Source: Rheinheimera pacifica
GTDB taxonomy: Bacteria; Pseudomonadota; Gammaproteobacteria; Enterobacterales; Alteromonadaceae
Assembly: GCF_900108485.1 (NCBI RefSeq)
Contig: NZ_FNXF01000002.1
Span: 372,001-436,000 of the forward strand
Reading direction: 5' to 3'
DNA length: 64,000 nt
Shown: positions 56,078-64,000 of the stretch, one piece after another
How the letters are laid out: each line of letters begins with the position of its first letter
Numbering within the stretch: the stretch's first letter is position 1
Notes under the pieces: model-generated
What the model was told of the DNA's origin: nothing
Database searches by the model: none
Seen by the model: only the letters and a program-made list of their open reading frames with translations
Position numbers and translations under genes: made by a program

Positions 56078-57454
56078 TTATTTACCGATGCAAAACGAGC
56101 TGAAAATCTTACCGAGTAAATCATCCGAACTAAACTCACCGGTTATTTCATTTAAGTGCTGCTGGGTTAGCCGCAGCTCTTCGGCGAGGATTTCGCCGGC
56201 GATATAGCTGTGCAGTTGCTCCTGACCAATAGCAAGGTGCTCGGCGGCGCGGTCGAGCGCGTCTAAATGGCGGCGGCGGGCGAGGAAGCTGCCCTCGGTA
56301 CTGGCATCAAAACCAATACATTGTTTTAAATGCTCGCGCAGTGCATCAATACCGGCACCGGTTTTAGCCGATAACCGATACACCGGTGCTTTCTGGCTTA
56401 AGTCTGCTGTCGACTCTGGCGTGAGCATCTCGCCGGTAATATCAGCTTTATTGCGAATTACCGTTACGCCCAAATTCGCTGGCAGGCGGTCGATAAAGTC
56501 GGGCCAGATATCATGCGGATCAGTGGCGTTGGTGGTGGTGCCGTCGACCATAAACAACACACGGTCGGCCTGCTCTATCTCTTTCCACGCCCGTTCTATA
56601 CCTATTTGCTCTACCTGATCGGTGGCGTCACGTAAACCAGCGGTGTCGATTATATGTAGCGGCATGCCATCGATATGAATATGCTCGCGCAGCACGTCGC
56701 GGGTGGTGCCGGCAATTTCGGTAACAATAGCGGCTTCACGGCCGGCTAAGGCATTTAGCAGGCTGGATTTACCGGCATTAGGCCGGCCGGCTATTACCAC
56801 CTTCATACCTTCGCGCAGAATGCTGCCCTGAGTGGCCTGTTTTTTTACTGTGGAAAGAATTTCGATAATCTCAGCCAAGTCAGCGGCGACTTTGCCGTCA
56901 GATAAAAAGTCGATTTCTTCATCGGGGAAATCTATCGCTGCTTCAACATACATGCGCAGGTGAATGACTTTTTCTACCAGCTGATGAATACGGTGAGAAA
57001 ACTCACCTTGCAGTGATTGCATAGCACTGCGCGCGGCTTGTTCGCTGCTGGCGTCAATCAAGTCGGCAATGGCTTCGGCCTGTGCTAAGTCGAGCTTGTC
57101 GTTTAAAAAAGCCCGCTCTGAAAATTCACCCGGCCGGGCAATGCGTACATTGGGTAGCGCCAGCACCTGTTTTAACAGCATATCGAGTAATACCGGGCCG
57201 CCGTGGCCCTGCAGCTCAAGTACATCTTCGCCGGTAAACGAATTCGGCCCTGGGAAGAGCAGGGCGATACCTTGATCCAGCACCTTAGCCTGGCCATCAA
57301 AAAACGGTAAGTATTCAGCGTAGCGTGGTTTAGGCAGCTTATGCAGGATAGCCTGAGCCACGGCTTTGGTGTCGGGGCCGGAGATCCTGATAATACCCAC
57401 ACCGGCGCGGCCCGGTGCGGTGGCTAAAGCGGCGATGGTGTCGGTAGTAAACAT
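56078..57454 (-). CDS. mnmE: tRNA modification GTPase MnmE (TrmE)
   Basis: This 458-residue protein has an N-terminal tetrahydrofolate-binding domain ([26 protein letters not shown]), a helical domain, and an inserted G domain (G1 [14 protein letters not shown] near 225, DTAGLRD, NKAD). It ends FCIGK with the catalytic Cys. Works with MnmG on wobble uridines. The frame is open to 57601, but the ATG at 57454 with AGAGG upstream is the family start. Confidence 0.97.
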   Translation of the reverse strand: MFTTDTIAALATAPGRAGVGIIRISGPDTKAVAQAILHKLPKPRYAEYLPFFDGQAKVLDQGIALLFPGPNSFTGEDVLELQGHGGPVLLDMLLKQVLALPNVRIARPGEFSERAFLNDKLDLAQAEAIADLIDASSEQAARSAMQSLQGEFSHRIHQLVEKVIHLRMYVEAAIDFPDEEIDFLSDGKVAADLAEIIEILSTVKKQATQGSILREGMKVVIAGRPNAGKSSLLNALAGREAAIVTEIAGTTRDVLREHIHIDGMPLHIIDTAGLRDATDQVEQIGIERAWKEIEQADRVLFMVDGTTTNATDPHDIWPDFIDRLPANLGVTVIRNKADITGEMLTPESTADLSQKAPVYRLSAKTGAGIDALREHLKQCIGFDASTEGSFLARRRHLDALDRAAEHLAIGQEQLHSYIAGEILAEELRLTQQHLNEITGEFSSDDLLGKIFSSFCIGK

Positions 57455-57472
57455 GGGGTTGCCTCTTAATGG

Positions 57473-57502
57473 AAAAAGCCTGTCGCGGCATGCTGACAGG
57501 CT
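57473..57502 (-). terminator. terminator between yidC and mnmE
   Basis: Minus strand: AGCCTGTC-N10-GACAGGCT followed by TTTTCC. An imperfect T-run suggests partial read-through into mnmE. Confidence 0.65.
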
Positions 57503-57560
57503 GATGGTGTTGTTATTGGCCAGAGCAGGAACACCCGGTTCCGGCCTGATTGTATAGGTG

Positions 57561-59198
57561 TCAGGCTTTCTTAGTATGTAAGCCTTTCTTTTCCATACCA
57601 CGGTAGATATACAGCATCTGTGCCAGTGAGATCAGGTTACTGACAAACCAGTACAGTACCAGACCACTTGGGAACCAGAGGAAGAATACCGAGAACGCCA
57701 CCGGCATCCACATCATAATCTTCTGCTGCATTGGGTCAGTTACCTGCATCGGCGTTAGCTTTTGCATTAAGAACATGCTGGCGCCAAATAACACCGGTAA
57801 TACATAGTACGGATCCAGCGCGGATAAATCGTCAATCCACAACATAAAGGGCGCGTGGCGCAGCTCTACGCTTTCAACAAATACCCAGTACAGTGCCAGG
57901 AAAATTGGCATCTGGATAATCATCGGTAAGCAGCCACCCATAGGGTTAACTTTCTCTTTGCGATACAGCTCCATCATCGCCGGGCCCATCTTCTGCCGGT
58001 CATCTTTGTAGCGTGCCTGCAGCTCTTCAATCTTCGGCTTTAAGTTACGCATCTTCGCCATTGATTCGTACTGTACTTTCGTCAGCGGGTACATGGCGCC
58101 TTTAACAATCAGCGTGATACAGATAATGGCCAGACCCCAGTTCACCACAAAGCCCTGAATGGTGGTCAGTAACCAGAACAGCGGTTGTGAGATAAACCAC
58201 AGAAAGCCGTAATCGACTGTTAAGTCTAAACCATTGGCCAGTTTTGCCAGGTTGTCCTGATTTTTCGGGCCGGCGTAAAAAGTGCTGCTTAAGGTCGTTT
58301 CGGCACCCGGTTCAATATTTACTGTCGGGCCCTTAGAGCCGATAACGCCCTGGCCGCTACGCACCATGCTATATAGCTGGTTGTCGGCTTGTTGATCAGG
58401 CACCCAGGCAGAAACAAAGTAGTGCTCCAGCATGGCAACCCAGCCGCCGTTAGTGGCTTCAAGCAGGTTCTTTTTCTGCATATCATCAAAGTCGTACTTG
58501 TTGTAACGCTCTGAGGTAGTGCCGAAAGCCGCGCCACGGTAAATTGGCATCATCATGCTGCTGCTTTCACCGTTATCGATAGTTTGCACCAGGTGCTGAT
58601 ATGGCTGTACCGTTTTAACTTCGCCGCTTTGGTTTTGAATAAAATATTCTACCCGGACATCATATTGGCCGGCAGTAAAGGTGAAGCGTTTTTCAATTTG
58701 CAGGCCGTTATGGTTAAACAGCAAAGGTACCACTAACTCGGTTGCACCTTCGGCCAGCGTATAGCTGTTTTGTGCGCTGCTATACACCGGGCGGGGGTTA
58801 CGGCTGTCGTCCGGGCCATCACGGCCAATCAGGCCACTTTGGGCCACATACTCAAAACCTGGCAGGCGGCGCATTAATGGGTAAGCATCACCGGCACCTT
58901 TATTCAGTTCAAACTCGGGCAATTGCAGATCAACAATATCGCCACCGCGGCTGTCAATGCTCAGTTGCAGCACGTCAGTGCTGATACGGATAGTGCGCGC
59001 CGCAGCGGCTACTGCAGTGGCAGGTTGTTCGGCATCAGCGGTGGTTAGCTGTAAGTCAGCAGAACTGCCGCCAGCGCTTTGGCTTTGCTGCGTTACCGGG
59101 GCTACTGGTTTGGGCGCAGTGTAGATATTCCACTGTTGCCAAAGTAAAAAACTGACCAGTGCCAGGCCAATAACTAATAAACTACGTTGTGATTCCAT
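57561..59198 (-). CDS. yidC: membrane protein insertase YidC
   Basis: This 545-residue protein has an N-terminal helix ([19 protein letters not shown]), a large periplasmic beta-supersandwich domain (to about 340), and the conserved five-helix insertase core with GMYPLTK-type [19 protein letters not shown] and [16 protein letters not shown]. Inserts small membrane proteins, alone or with SecYEG; AtpE of the same window is a classic client. 3 bases after yidD. Confidence 0.97.
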   Translation of the reverse strand: MESQRSLLVIGLALVSFLLWQQWNIYTAPKPVAPVTQQSQSAGGSSADLQLTTADAEQPATAVAAAARTIRISTDVLQLSIDSRGGDIVDLQLPEFELNKGAGDAYPLMRRLPGFEYVAQSGLIGRDGPDDSRNPRPVYSSAQNSYTLAEGATELVVPLLFNHNGLQIEKRFTFTAGQYDVRVEYFIQNQSGEVKTVQPYQHLVQTIDNGESSSMMMPIYRGAAFGTTSERYNKYDFDDMQKKNLLEATNGGWVAMLEHYFVSAWVPDQQADNQLYSMVRSGQGVIGSKGPTVNIEPGAETTLSSTFYAGPKNQDNLAKLANGLDLTVDYGFLWFISQPLFWLLTTIQGFVVNWGLAIICITLIVKGAMYPLTKVQYESMAKMRNLKPKIEELQARYKDDRQKMGPAMMELYRKEKVNPMGGCLPMIIQMPIFLALYWVFVESVELRHAPFMLWIDDLSALDPYYVLPVLFGASMFLMQKLTPMQVTDPMQQKIMMWMPVAFSVFFLWFPSGLVLYWFVSNLISLAQMLYIYRGMEKKGLHTKKA

Positions 59199-59201
59199 GG
59201 C

Positions 59202-59465
59202 TTAGCTTTTCTCATTGTGCTTTTCAGGAACAGGATCATCACCGCCTGCATGTAAGGGATGACATTTTAATAAACGTTTCGCTGCTAACCAACTGCCTTT
59301 TAGTATGCCAAAGCGTTCTATCGCAGTAATAGCGTAATGTGAACAAGTCGGATGGAAACGGCAGCTAGGCCCAAATAGTGGGCTAATCAGTCTTTGGTAA
59401 CCGCGCAGCAGCGTTAAGGCTATGCTGACAGCGAAGCGGTGTACTGGCGAGCGATCTTGCGCCAT
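59202..59465 (-). CDS. yidD: membrane protein insertion efficiency factor YidD
   Basis: This 87-residue protein has the family core [35 protein letters not shown], then [26 protein letters not shown]. The three conserved Cys are present. Overlaps the end of rnpA by 46 bases, as in many bacteria. Confidence 0.95.
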   Translation of the reverse strand: MAQDRSPVHRFAVSIALTLLRGYQRLISPLFGPSCRFHPTCSHYAITAIERFGILKGSWLAAKRLLKCHPLHAGGDDPVPEKHNEKS

Positions 59466-59788
59466 AACTTTTCCAGTTGCCTCTGTAACTCATCATTAGC
59501 TGTATTGCTAATATCACCTTTTACCATCAGTACCAAATCGACACCAGGCAACTCATGTTGATGCAAACGAAAGCTGTTACGCACGCAGCGCTTGATACGA
59601 TTGCGTTGCACGGCTAATTTAACACGTTTTTTTGCGATAGTAAGGCCTAATCGGGGATGAGGCAGATGATTGGCTTTTGCCAGGATGGTGAACAGCGGGG
59701 AAGAAACCCGAAAAGGAAGTTGGAAAACGTTATCGAATTGACCGGGAGTTAACAGTCGTAACTCCCTGCCGAATTTCAAGCTGACCAC
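59420..59788 (-). CDS. rnpA: ribonuclease P protein component
   Basis: This 122-residue protein has the RNase P signature [21 protein letters not shown] in the middle. Begins with GTG at 59788 ([18 protein letters not shown]), matching the E. coli GTG-start homologue. 18 bases after rpmH. The RNA partner rnpB is not in this window. Confidence 0.95.
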   Translation of the reverse strand: MVSLKFGRELRLLTPGQFDNVFQLPFRVSSPLFTILAKANHLPHPRLGLTIAKKRVKLAVQRNRIKRCVRNSFRLHQHELPGVDLVLMVKGDISNTANDELQRQLEKLWRKIARQYTASLSA

Positions 59789-59806
59789 GCAGCGGTTAGC
59801 AGCTAA

Positions 59807-59944
59807 TTAAGCTGATAAACGCTGACGGCCTTTAGCACGACGACGCGCTAATACCTGACGACCACCTTTGGTAGCCATACGTGCACGGAAACCGTGGTTA
59901 CGCTTGCGCTTTAATACGCTTGGTTGAAAAGTTCTTTTACTCAT
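59807..59944 (-). CDS. rpmH: 50S ribosomal protein L34
   Basis: This 45-residue protein begins [20 protein letters not shown] and is Arg/Lys-rich to its end ([10 protein letters not shown]). The reading was done directly from the bases. Promoter and a leader hairpin lie upstream, and rnpA follows on the same transcript. Confidence 0.97.
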   Translation of the reverse strand: MSKRTFQPSVLKRKRNHGFRARMATKGGRQVLARRRAKGRQRLSA

Positions 59945-59965
59945 AATTTCATCCGTCCGGTCGAA

Positions 59966-60000
59966 ATATTTACTAAAGGTTTCTGTGTTTTAGTAAATAT
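59966..60000 (-). promoter_or_regulatory. 12-bp perfect hairpin in the rpmH leader
   Basis: ATATTTACTAAA and TTTAGTAAATAT are exact inverse complements separated by 11 bases. The hairpin begins about 22 bases before the rpmH ATG and lies between promoter and gene. Not followed by a T-run on either side. Confidence 0.7.
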
Positions 60001-60031
60001 ACCAAAACGCAGCTGACAAAAATGAGCGCGA

Positions 60032-60060
60032 ATTTTAAGTAGTCTGCGGCTTAAAGTCAA
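60032..60060 (-). promoter_or_regulatory. rpmH-rnpA promoter
   Basis: Minus strand: TTGACT (60055-60060), 17 bases, TAAAAT (60032-60037). A near-consensus sigma-70 promoter. Start near 60025, giving a leader of about 80 bases. Confidence 0.75.
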
Positions 60061-60115
60061 TCTGATCCTGTGTTTTATTGCGCTGCGATCATCTCTGATC
60101 CTGTTTTCACTAAAG

Positions 60116-60124
60116 TTTTCCACA
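60116..60124 (+). promoter_or_regulatory. DnaA box-like site between rpmH and dnaA
   Basis: TTTTCCACA, one mismatch from TTATCCACA. In the 436-bp gap, which otherwise holds only the divergent promoters and leader. Confidence 0.55.
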
Positions 60125-60291
60125 GGCAAGCGGGTGCGCTCTGAATAAAGTGTGAGTTATTTTGCTTTTAGTTTAAATTATTCGGGCAAAAAGCAGTGGT
60201 ATTATGAAAAGGTATAAGAGAAATTAGGTGATATAAAACAATCTATTACAGTTAATTTTTCTGCTAATGCGTTAATTTGCAAAAGTCAATA

Positions 60292-60321
60292 TTGAAGTTG
60301 TGGATAAGATAGTACCATAAT
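60292..60321 (+). promoter_or_regulatory. dnaA promoter with internal DnaA box
   Basis: TTGAAG (60292-60297), 18 bases, CATAAT (60316-60321). A perfect DnaA box, TGTGGATAA (60299-60307, minus orientation), lies in the spacer, so DnaA should repress its own gene. Confidence 0.7.
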
Positions 60322-60380
60322 GTGCGCTTCGTTAACTTACGCCAGCCTTTTTAATCATAATAACTAAGGCTTCAGGAGAT

Positions 60381-61754
60381 ATGGTGTATCAGTCCGTTTG
60401 GCAAAATTGCCTGCAAGCGCTGCAAGCCGAGTTACCCGCGCAGCATTTCAGTATGTGGATCCGCCCACTGCAAGCTGACAGTTCTGACACAGGGCTTACC
60501 TTATACGCGCCAAACCGCTTTGTGCTGGATTGGGTGCGCGAGAAGTACCTGAACCGGATCATGGAACTGATCCACGACTACTGTGGTGATGACGCGCCAC
60601 GCCTGAAGTTTGACGTAGGTTCAAGCCAGAGTAATAAAGCCCGCTCAAATACTCCGGCCCCGGCACTTGCTGCTGCGCCTCAGGCCGAAAGGGTAGTTAA
60701 AGAAGTGCCGGAGCCAGCGCCTAAAACGATCGTTACCAGTAATGTGCGCGCTAACTACACCTTTACTAATTTTGTTGAAGGTAAATCTAACCAACTTGCG
60801 CGCGCCGCAGCCAGCCAGGTAGCCGATAACCCCGGCACCGCTTACAACCCGTTGTTTATCTACGGTGGTACCGGTTTAGGTAAAACCCACTTATTACACG
60901 CGGTAGGTAATGGCATACTGGCGAAAAAGCCGGATGCTAAAGTTATTTATATGCACTCTGAGCGTTTCGTACAGGATATGGTAAAAGCCTTACAAAACAA
61001 TGCGATAGAAGAGTTTAAGCGCTATTACCGCTCGGTTGATGCACTGCTTATTGATGATATTCAGTTTTTTGCCAATAAAGAGCGCTCACAGGAAGAGTTT
61101 TTTCATACCTTTAACGCCCTGCTTGAAGGCAACCAGCAAATTATTCTGACCAGCGATCGTTACCCGAAAGAAATTGACGGTGTCGAAGACCGCTTAAAAT
61201 CGCGTTTTGGCTGGGGCTTAACCATTGCCATTGAACCGCCAGAGCTGGAAACCCGGGTGGCTATTTTGATGCGCAAAGCGCACGAAAACCAAATTCGCCT
61301 GCCCGAAGAAGTGGCGTTTTTTATTGCCAAACGCCTGCGCTCAAACGTACGCGAACTGGAAGGTGCATTAAACCGGGTTATTGCTAACGCTAACTTTACC
61401 GGTCGGCCTATTACTATCGACTTTGTCCGTGAAGCACTGCGCGATTTACTGGCGCTGCAGGATAAACTGGTTACCATTGAAAACATTCAGAAAACAGTGG
61501 CTGAGTATTATAAAATCCGCGTGGCCGATTTATTGTCTAAGCGCCGCTCGCGCTCGGTGGCACGGCCGCGGCAAATGGCGATGGCGTTGTCAAAAGAGCT
61601 GACCAACCATAGCTTGCCGGAAATTGGCGATGCTTTTGGCGGGCGCGATCACACTACAGTGCTGCATGCCTGTCGTAAAATCGAGTCGCTAAAAGAAGAA
61701 ACACACGAAATAAAAGAAGACTTCCAGAATTTAATCCGTACTTTGTCATCGTAA
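60381..61754 (+). CDS. dnaA: chromosomal replication initiator DnaA
   Basis: This 457-residue protein has domain I ([14 protein letters not shown]...SMWIRPLQ), a short variable linker (about 90-120) and an AAA+ domain with Walker A GGTGLGKT (162-169) and [12 protein letters not shown]. The domain IV DNA-binding signature is [15 protein letters not shown]. Opens oriC, located about 11 kb away rather than next to it. ATG at 60381 (AGGAGAT just before) or the adjacent GTG could be used. Confidence 0.98.
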   Translation: MVYQSVWQNCLQALQAELPAQHFSMWIRPLQADSSDTGLTLYAPNRFVLDWVREKYLNRIMELIHDYCGDDAPRLKFDVGSSQSNKARSNTPAPALAAAPQAERVVKEVPEPAPKTIVTSNVRANYTFTNFVEGKSNQLARAAASQVADNPGTAYNPLFIYGGTGLGKTHLLHAVGNGILAKKPDAKVIYMHSERFVQDMVKALQNNAIEEFKRYYRSVDALLIDDIQFFANKERSQEEFFHTFNALLEGNQQIILTSDRYPKEIDGVEDRLKSRFGWGLTIAIEPPELETRVAILMRKAHENQIRLPEEVAFFIAKRLRSNVRELEGALNRVIANANFTGRPITIDFVREALRDLLALQDKLVTIENIQKTVAEYYKIRVADLLSKRRSRSVARPRQMAMALSKELTNHSLPEIGDAFGGRDHTTVLHACRKIESLKEETHEIKEDFQNLIRTLSS

Positions 61755-61766
61755 AGGGACTTGGTC

Positions 61767-62870
61767 ATGCAATTTACTATCAACAGAGACGCCTTACTTA
61801 AGCCATTACAAATGGTGTCTGGTGCTATAGAGCGCCGCCATACGCTGCCTATTTTATCTAACGTATTACTGGAAGTAACGGAAGCAAGCTTGTCACTTAC
61901 CGGCACCGATTTAGAAGTGGAGCTGGTGGCCACTACTGACGCCCTTACCGTTCAAAGCCCCGGCCGTATTACCGTGCCAGCAAAAAAATTACTGGATATT
62001 TGCCGCAGCCTGCCGGAAGGTTCAGACATTCGCGTACAGCTGCAGGGTGATAATTGCATTCTTACCTGCGGGAAAACCAAATTTACGTTATCTACCTTAA
62101 GTGCGTCTGAGTATCCTAACCTGGAAAGCTGGCAGGGCGAGGTAGACATTCAGCTGAGCCGGATGCAGCTGCGCAAATTATTAGACGACACCGCCTTTTC
62201 TATGGCGAATCAGGATGTGCGCTATTACTTAAATGGCTTGCTGTTTGAAGTAGATAACGGCGCAGTAAAAGCAGTAGCTACTGACGGCCACCGTTTGGCG
62301 TTAAGCGGCCTTGATTTGCCGGGCCTGACGGCGCAACAAAAGCAAATTATTATTCCGCGTAAAGGCGTGCTTGAAGTCATGCGCTTACTGGCCAGCGATG
62401 ATCAGCTTATTACCCTGAGCCTGGGCCAGAACCATATTCGCCTGACTGACAGCAACTATGTATTTAGCAGTAAGCTGATTGACGGCCGCTTCCCCGATTA
62501 CCGCCGGGTATTGCCGCGTAACAGCAATAAGCTGGTTACTGCGCACCGCAGCGTATTAAAAGATGCCTGTACCCGTGCATCTATTTTATCTAATGAAAAA
62601 TACCGTGGTGTACGTTTCACGCTTACCAGTGGCGAGCTGCAAATTGTGGCCAACAACCCTGAGCACGAGCAGGCTGAAGAAATTATTGAAGTAGAATACC
62701 AGGGCGACAACCTGGAAATCGGCTTTAATGTGGGTTACCTGCTGGATGTACTCAATACCTTAGCCACCGATTTAGTGGTGCTGCACCTGAACGACGCTAA
62801 CTCCAGTGCGCTGGTAGAGGGTGTTGGCAATATTGGTGCTTCTTACGTTGTTATGCCAATGCGCCTGTAA
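61767..62870 (+). CDS. dnaN: DNA polymerase III beta sliding clamp
   Basis: This 367-residue protein has three repeated clamp domains beginning MQFTINRDALLKPLQMV and ending MPMRL, the conserved hydrophobic-pocket C-terminus. Starts at ATG 61767 after AAAGGGA; a TTG two codons earlier is ignored. 12 bases after dnaA. Confidence 0.98.
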   Translation: MQFTINRDALLKPLQMVSGAIERRHTLPILSNVLLEVTEASLSLTGTDLEVELVATTDALTVQSPGRITVPAKKLLDICRSLPEGSDIRVQLQGDNCILTCGKTKFTLSTLSASEYPNLESWQGEVDIQLSRMQLRKLLDDTAFSMANQDVRYYLNGLLFEVDNGAVKAVATDGHRLALSGLDLPGLTAQQKQIIIPRKGVLEVMRLLASDDQLITLSLGQNHIRLTDSNYVFSSKLIDGRFPDYRRVLPRNSNKLVTAHRSVLKDACTRASILSNEKYRGVRFTLTSGELQIVANNPEHEQAEEIIEVEYQGDNLEIGFNVGYLLDVLNTLATDLVVLHLNDANSSALVEGVGNIGASYVVMPMRL

Positions 62871-62872
62871 CT

Positions 62873-63991
62873 ATGTCACTGTTGTCAGTTAGCGCCAGTC
62901 AGTTTCGCAATCTGACGGCAGTGTCGTTAAGCGCGCATGCTCAGTTTAATTTAATTATTGGTATGAACGGCAGCGGTAAAACCAGTTTGCTGGAGGCCAT
63001 TTATTACTTGGCTCATGGCCGCTCATTTCGTACCAGCCGGCCGCAGCGTTTAGTGCAGCACGATACCGATGCCTTTGTTATTCATGCTAAGGTGTCAGCG
63101 CAGCAACAGGTGCACAGTTTAGGCTTACAGCGCGACAAACAGGGCGATTTGGTGCTGCGGCTTAATGGCGCTAATGTTCATCGCCTGGCTGAATTTGCCA
63201 GCTTGTTGCCGGTGCAGCTGATTACGCCAGACAGCTTTCGGTTATTTTTTGGTGGCCCCAAAGAGCGGCGACAGTTTTTCGATATGGGATTGTTCCACGT
63301 GGAACCTGCCTTTTTCGATAGCTGGTTACGGTTTAATAAAGTATTAAAGCAGCGCAATGCTTTACTGAAAACCAGCCGCCAGTACGACAGCCAGTTCGAG
63401 TTTTGGGATCAGCAATTTGTATTGCTGGCGTTTGAGCTACAGCAGTTGCGCCAGCACTATGTGAGCCAACTGGAAGCAGCGTTTCGCCAGCTAACTAACG
63501 GCGATGAGTTAATGCAACAGCTTAGTTTTCAGTTGCAGCAAGGCTGGCCAGAAAAAATAGCCCAGCCGGCAGAACTGCTGCAGTTGTTGCAGCAAAGCTT
63601 TAGCCAGGACAGCCGTATGGGTTTTACCCAGTATGGCCCGCAAAAAGCCGATTTAAAGATTAAAAAAGACCAATGGGCAGCAGAAGAAGTGTTATCCCGT
63701 GGTCAGTTAAAAGTGTTATTATTTGCGCTTAAAATTGCGCAAAACAACGTAATTCGTGACAACGGCCAGAAACAACCGCTGTTGTTAATCGATGATTTGG
63801 CGTCGGAGTTAGATCAAGAGTCAACCCGGCAGATTTTTAGCTATTTACGCGATATTAACTCACAGGTTTTTATTACTGCAATTAACGCTGAACAGGTTTC
63901 ACCTTTTATCACCGCCGATCAACTGGCGATGTTTCACGTGGAACACGGGCAGCTAACAGCACGGACAGATGACGATGGCCGAACAACATAA
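62873..63991 (+). CDS. recF: recombination mediator RecF
   Basis: This 372-residue SMC-like ATPase has Walker A GMNGSGKTSLLEAIY (about 30-44), signature LSRGQLKVLLFALKIA (about 278), and Walker B LLLIDDLASELD. Helps load RecA at gaps. Two parS-like sites are embedded in its coding sequence. Overlaps the gyrB start by 17 bases. Confidence 0.96.
   Translation: MSLLSVSASQFRNLTAVSLSAHAQFNLIIGMNGSGKTSLLEAIYYLAHGRSFRTSRPQRLVQHDTDAFVIHAKVSAQQQVHSLGLQRDKQGDLVLRLNGANVHRLAEFASLLPVQLITPDSFRLFFGGPKERRQFFDMGLFHVEPAFFDSWLRFNKVLKQRNALLKTSRQYDSQFEFWDQQFVLLAFELQQLRQHYVSQLEAAFRQLTNGDELMQQLSFQLQQGWPEKIAQPAELLQLLQQSFSQDSRMGFTQYGPQKADLKIKKDQWAAEEVLSRGQLKVLLFALKIAQNNVIRDNGQKQPLLLIDDLASELDQESTRQIFSYLRDINSQVFITAINAEQVSPFITADQLAMFHVEHGQLTARTDDDGRTT
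63291..63306. other. parS: parS-like site within recF
   Basis: TGTTCCACGTGGAACC: a near-perfect palindrome, 13 of 16 with the universal parS and the same form as Pseudomonas-type parS. Confidence 0.75.
63930..63945. other. parS: parS site near the end of recF
   Basis: TGTTTCACGTGGAACA matches TGTTTCACGTGAAACA at 15 of 16 positions. Confidence 0.85.
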
Positions 63992-64000
63992 CTACGATTC
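63975..64000 (+). CDS. gyrB: DNA gyrase subunit B, first codons only
   Basis: ATG at 63975 opens MAEQHNYD, the expected GyrB N-terminus, directly after recF as in the dnaA-dnaN-recF-gyrB cluster. The gene continues outside the window. Confidence 0.85.

Noticed and set aside
57455-57601. 49-residue N-terminal extension of mnmE
   Set aside because: Runs through a terminator hairpin; the conserved start is [15 protein letters not shown] at 57454.

Overview
The window is the replication-origin region of a gammaproteobacterial chromosome. Protein content and gene order (DUF3010, DUF6942 and DUF817 proteins, a DeoR-glmS pair, atp-par-rsmG-mnmG, mnmE-yidC-yidD-rnpA-rpmH, dnaA-dnaN-recF-gyrB) suggest an Alteromonadales/Chromatiaceae-type marine or freshwater bacterium of the Rheinheimera/Alishewanella/Arsukibacterium group. 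This placement is inferred from gene content and protein style; no phylogeny was run. I saw no rRNA, tRNA, CRISPR array, insertion sequence or prophage.

Left part (1-31.5 kb), mostly accessory and envelope genes. A 5'-truncated TonB-dependent receptor is followed by two tiny membrane proteins and a PepSY-TM protein, a layout typical of siderophore uptake and reduction. Then come a nucleotidyltransferase-like gene, a DUF6942 gene, a DUF817 membrane protein, the ccoG-srkA-dsbA cluster, two small + strand genes, a cyclophilin with a GlyGly-CTERM tail, topB with a LexA-like box, and a KfrA-like coiled-coil protein. An NtrY/NtrC-type two-component pair (15.4-18.1 kb) diverges from a MacAB-like ABC transporter operon (18.3-22.7 kb); the space between holds a canonical sigma-54 promoter and a perfect palindrome. 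Next are a metallo-beta-lactamase-fold lipoprotein, a superinfection-immunity-family protein and an amidohydrolase. The amidohydrolase diverges from an ECF sigma factor with a 4-TM partner, and the two directions carry matching promoter elements with identical 17-nt spacing. A permease, a small exported protein, glmS and a DeoR regulator follow.

Middle (31.3-49.7 kb). A Fur-box-like promoter and a short RNA ending in a strong terminator precede a membrane flavodoxin/FAD reductase gene broken by a -1 frameshift. Then come a DUF1439 lipoprotein, a DAACS symporter, glmU, a TraB/GumN protein, the complete atpIBEFHAGDC operon, parAB, rsmG and mnmG. The mnmG-mioC gap is a convincing E. coli-type oriC, with DnaA boxes, AT-rich GATC-headed repeats and about 12 GATC sites. 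Three parS-like sites lie in the window, two of them inside recF.

Right part (49.7-64 kb). mioC, deaD, trxC, a PEBP-family protein, a YbfB/YjiJ-type MFS transporter and an aldo/keto reductase (possibly acquired, next to a gene remnant) precede the conserved block mnmE, yidC, yidD, rnpA, rpmH (all -) diverging from dnaA, dnaN, recF, gyrB (all +). A structured intergenic repeat occurs twice in opposite orientation (35.2 and 52.2 kb).

The most original leads are the divergent ECF promoter pair, the self-contained sigma-54/TCS/ABC module, the structured dispersed repeat, the Fur-box/short-RNA unit, and the LexA-like box before topB. No wholly new multi-gene system (for example a defence island) was recognised.
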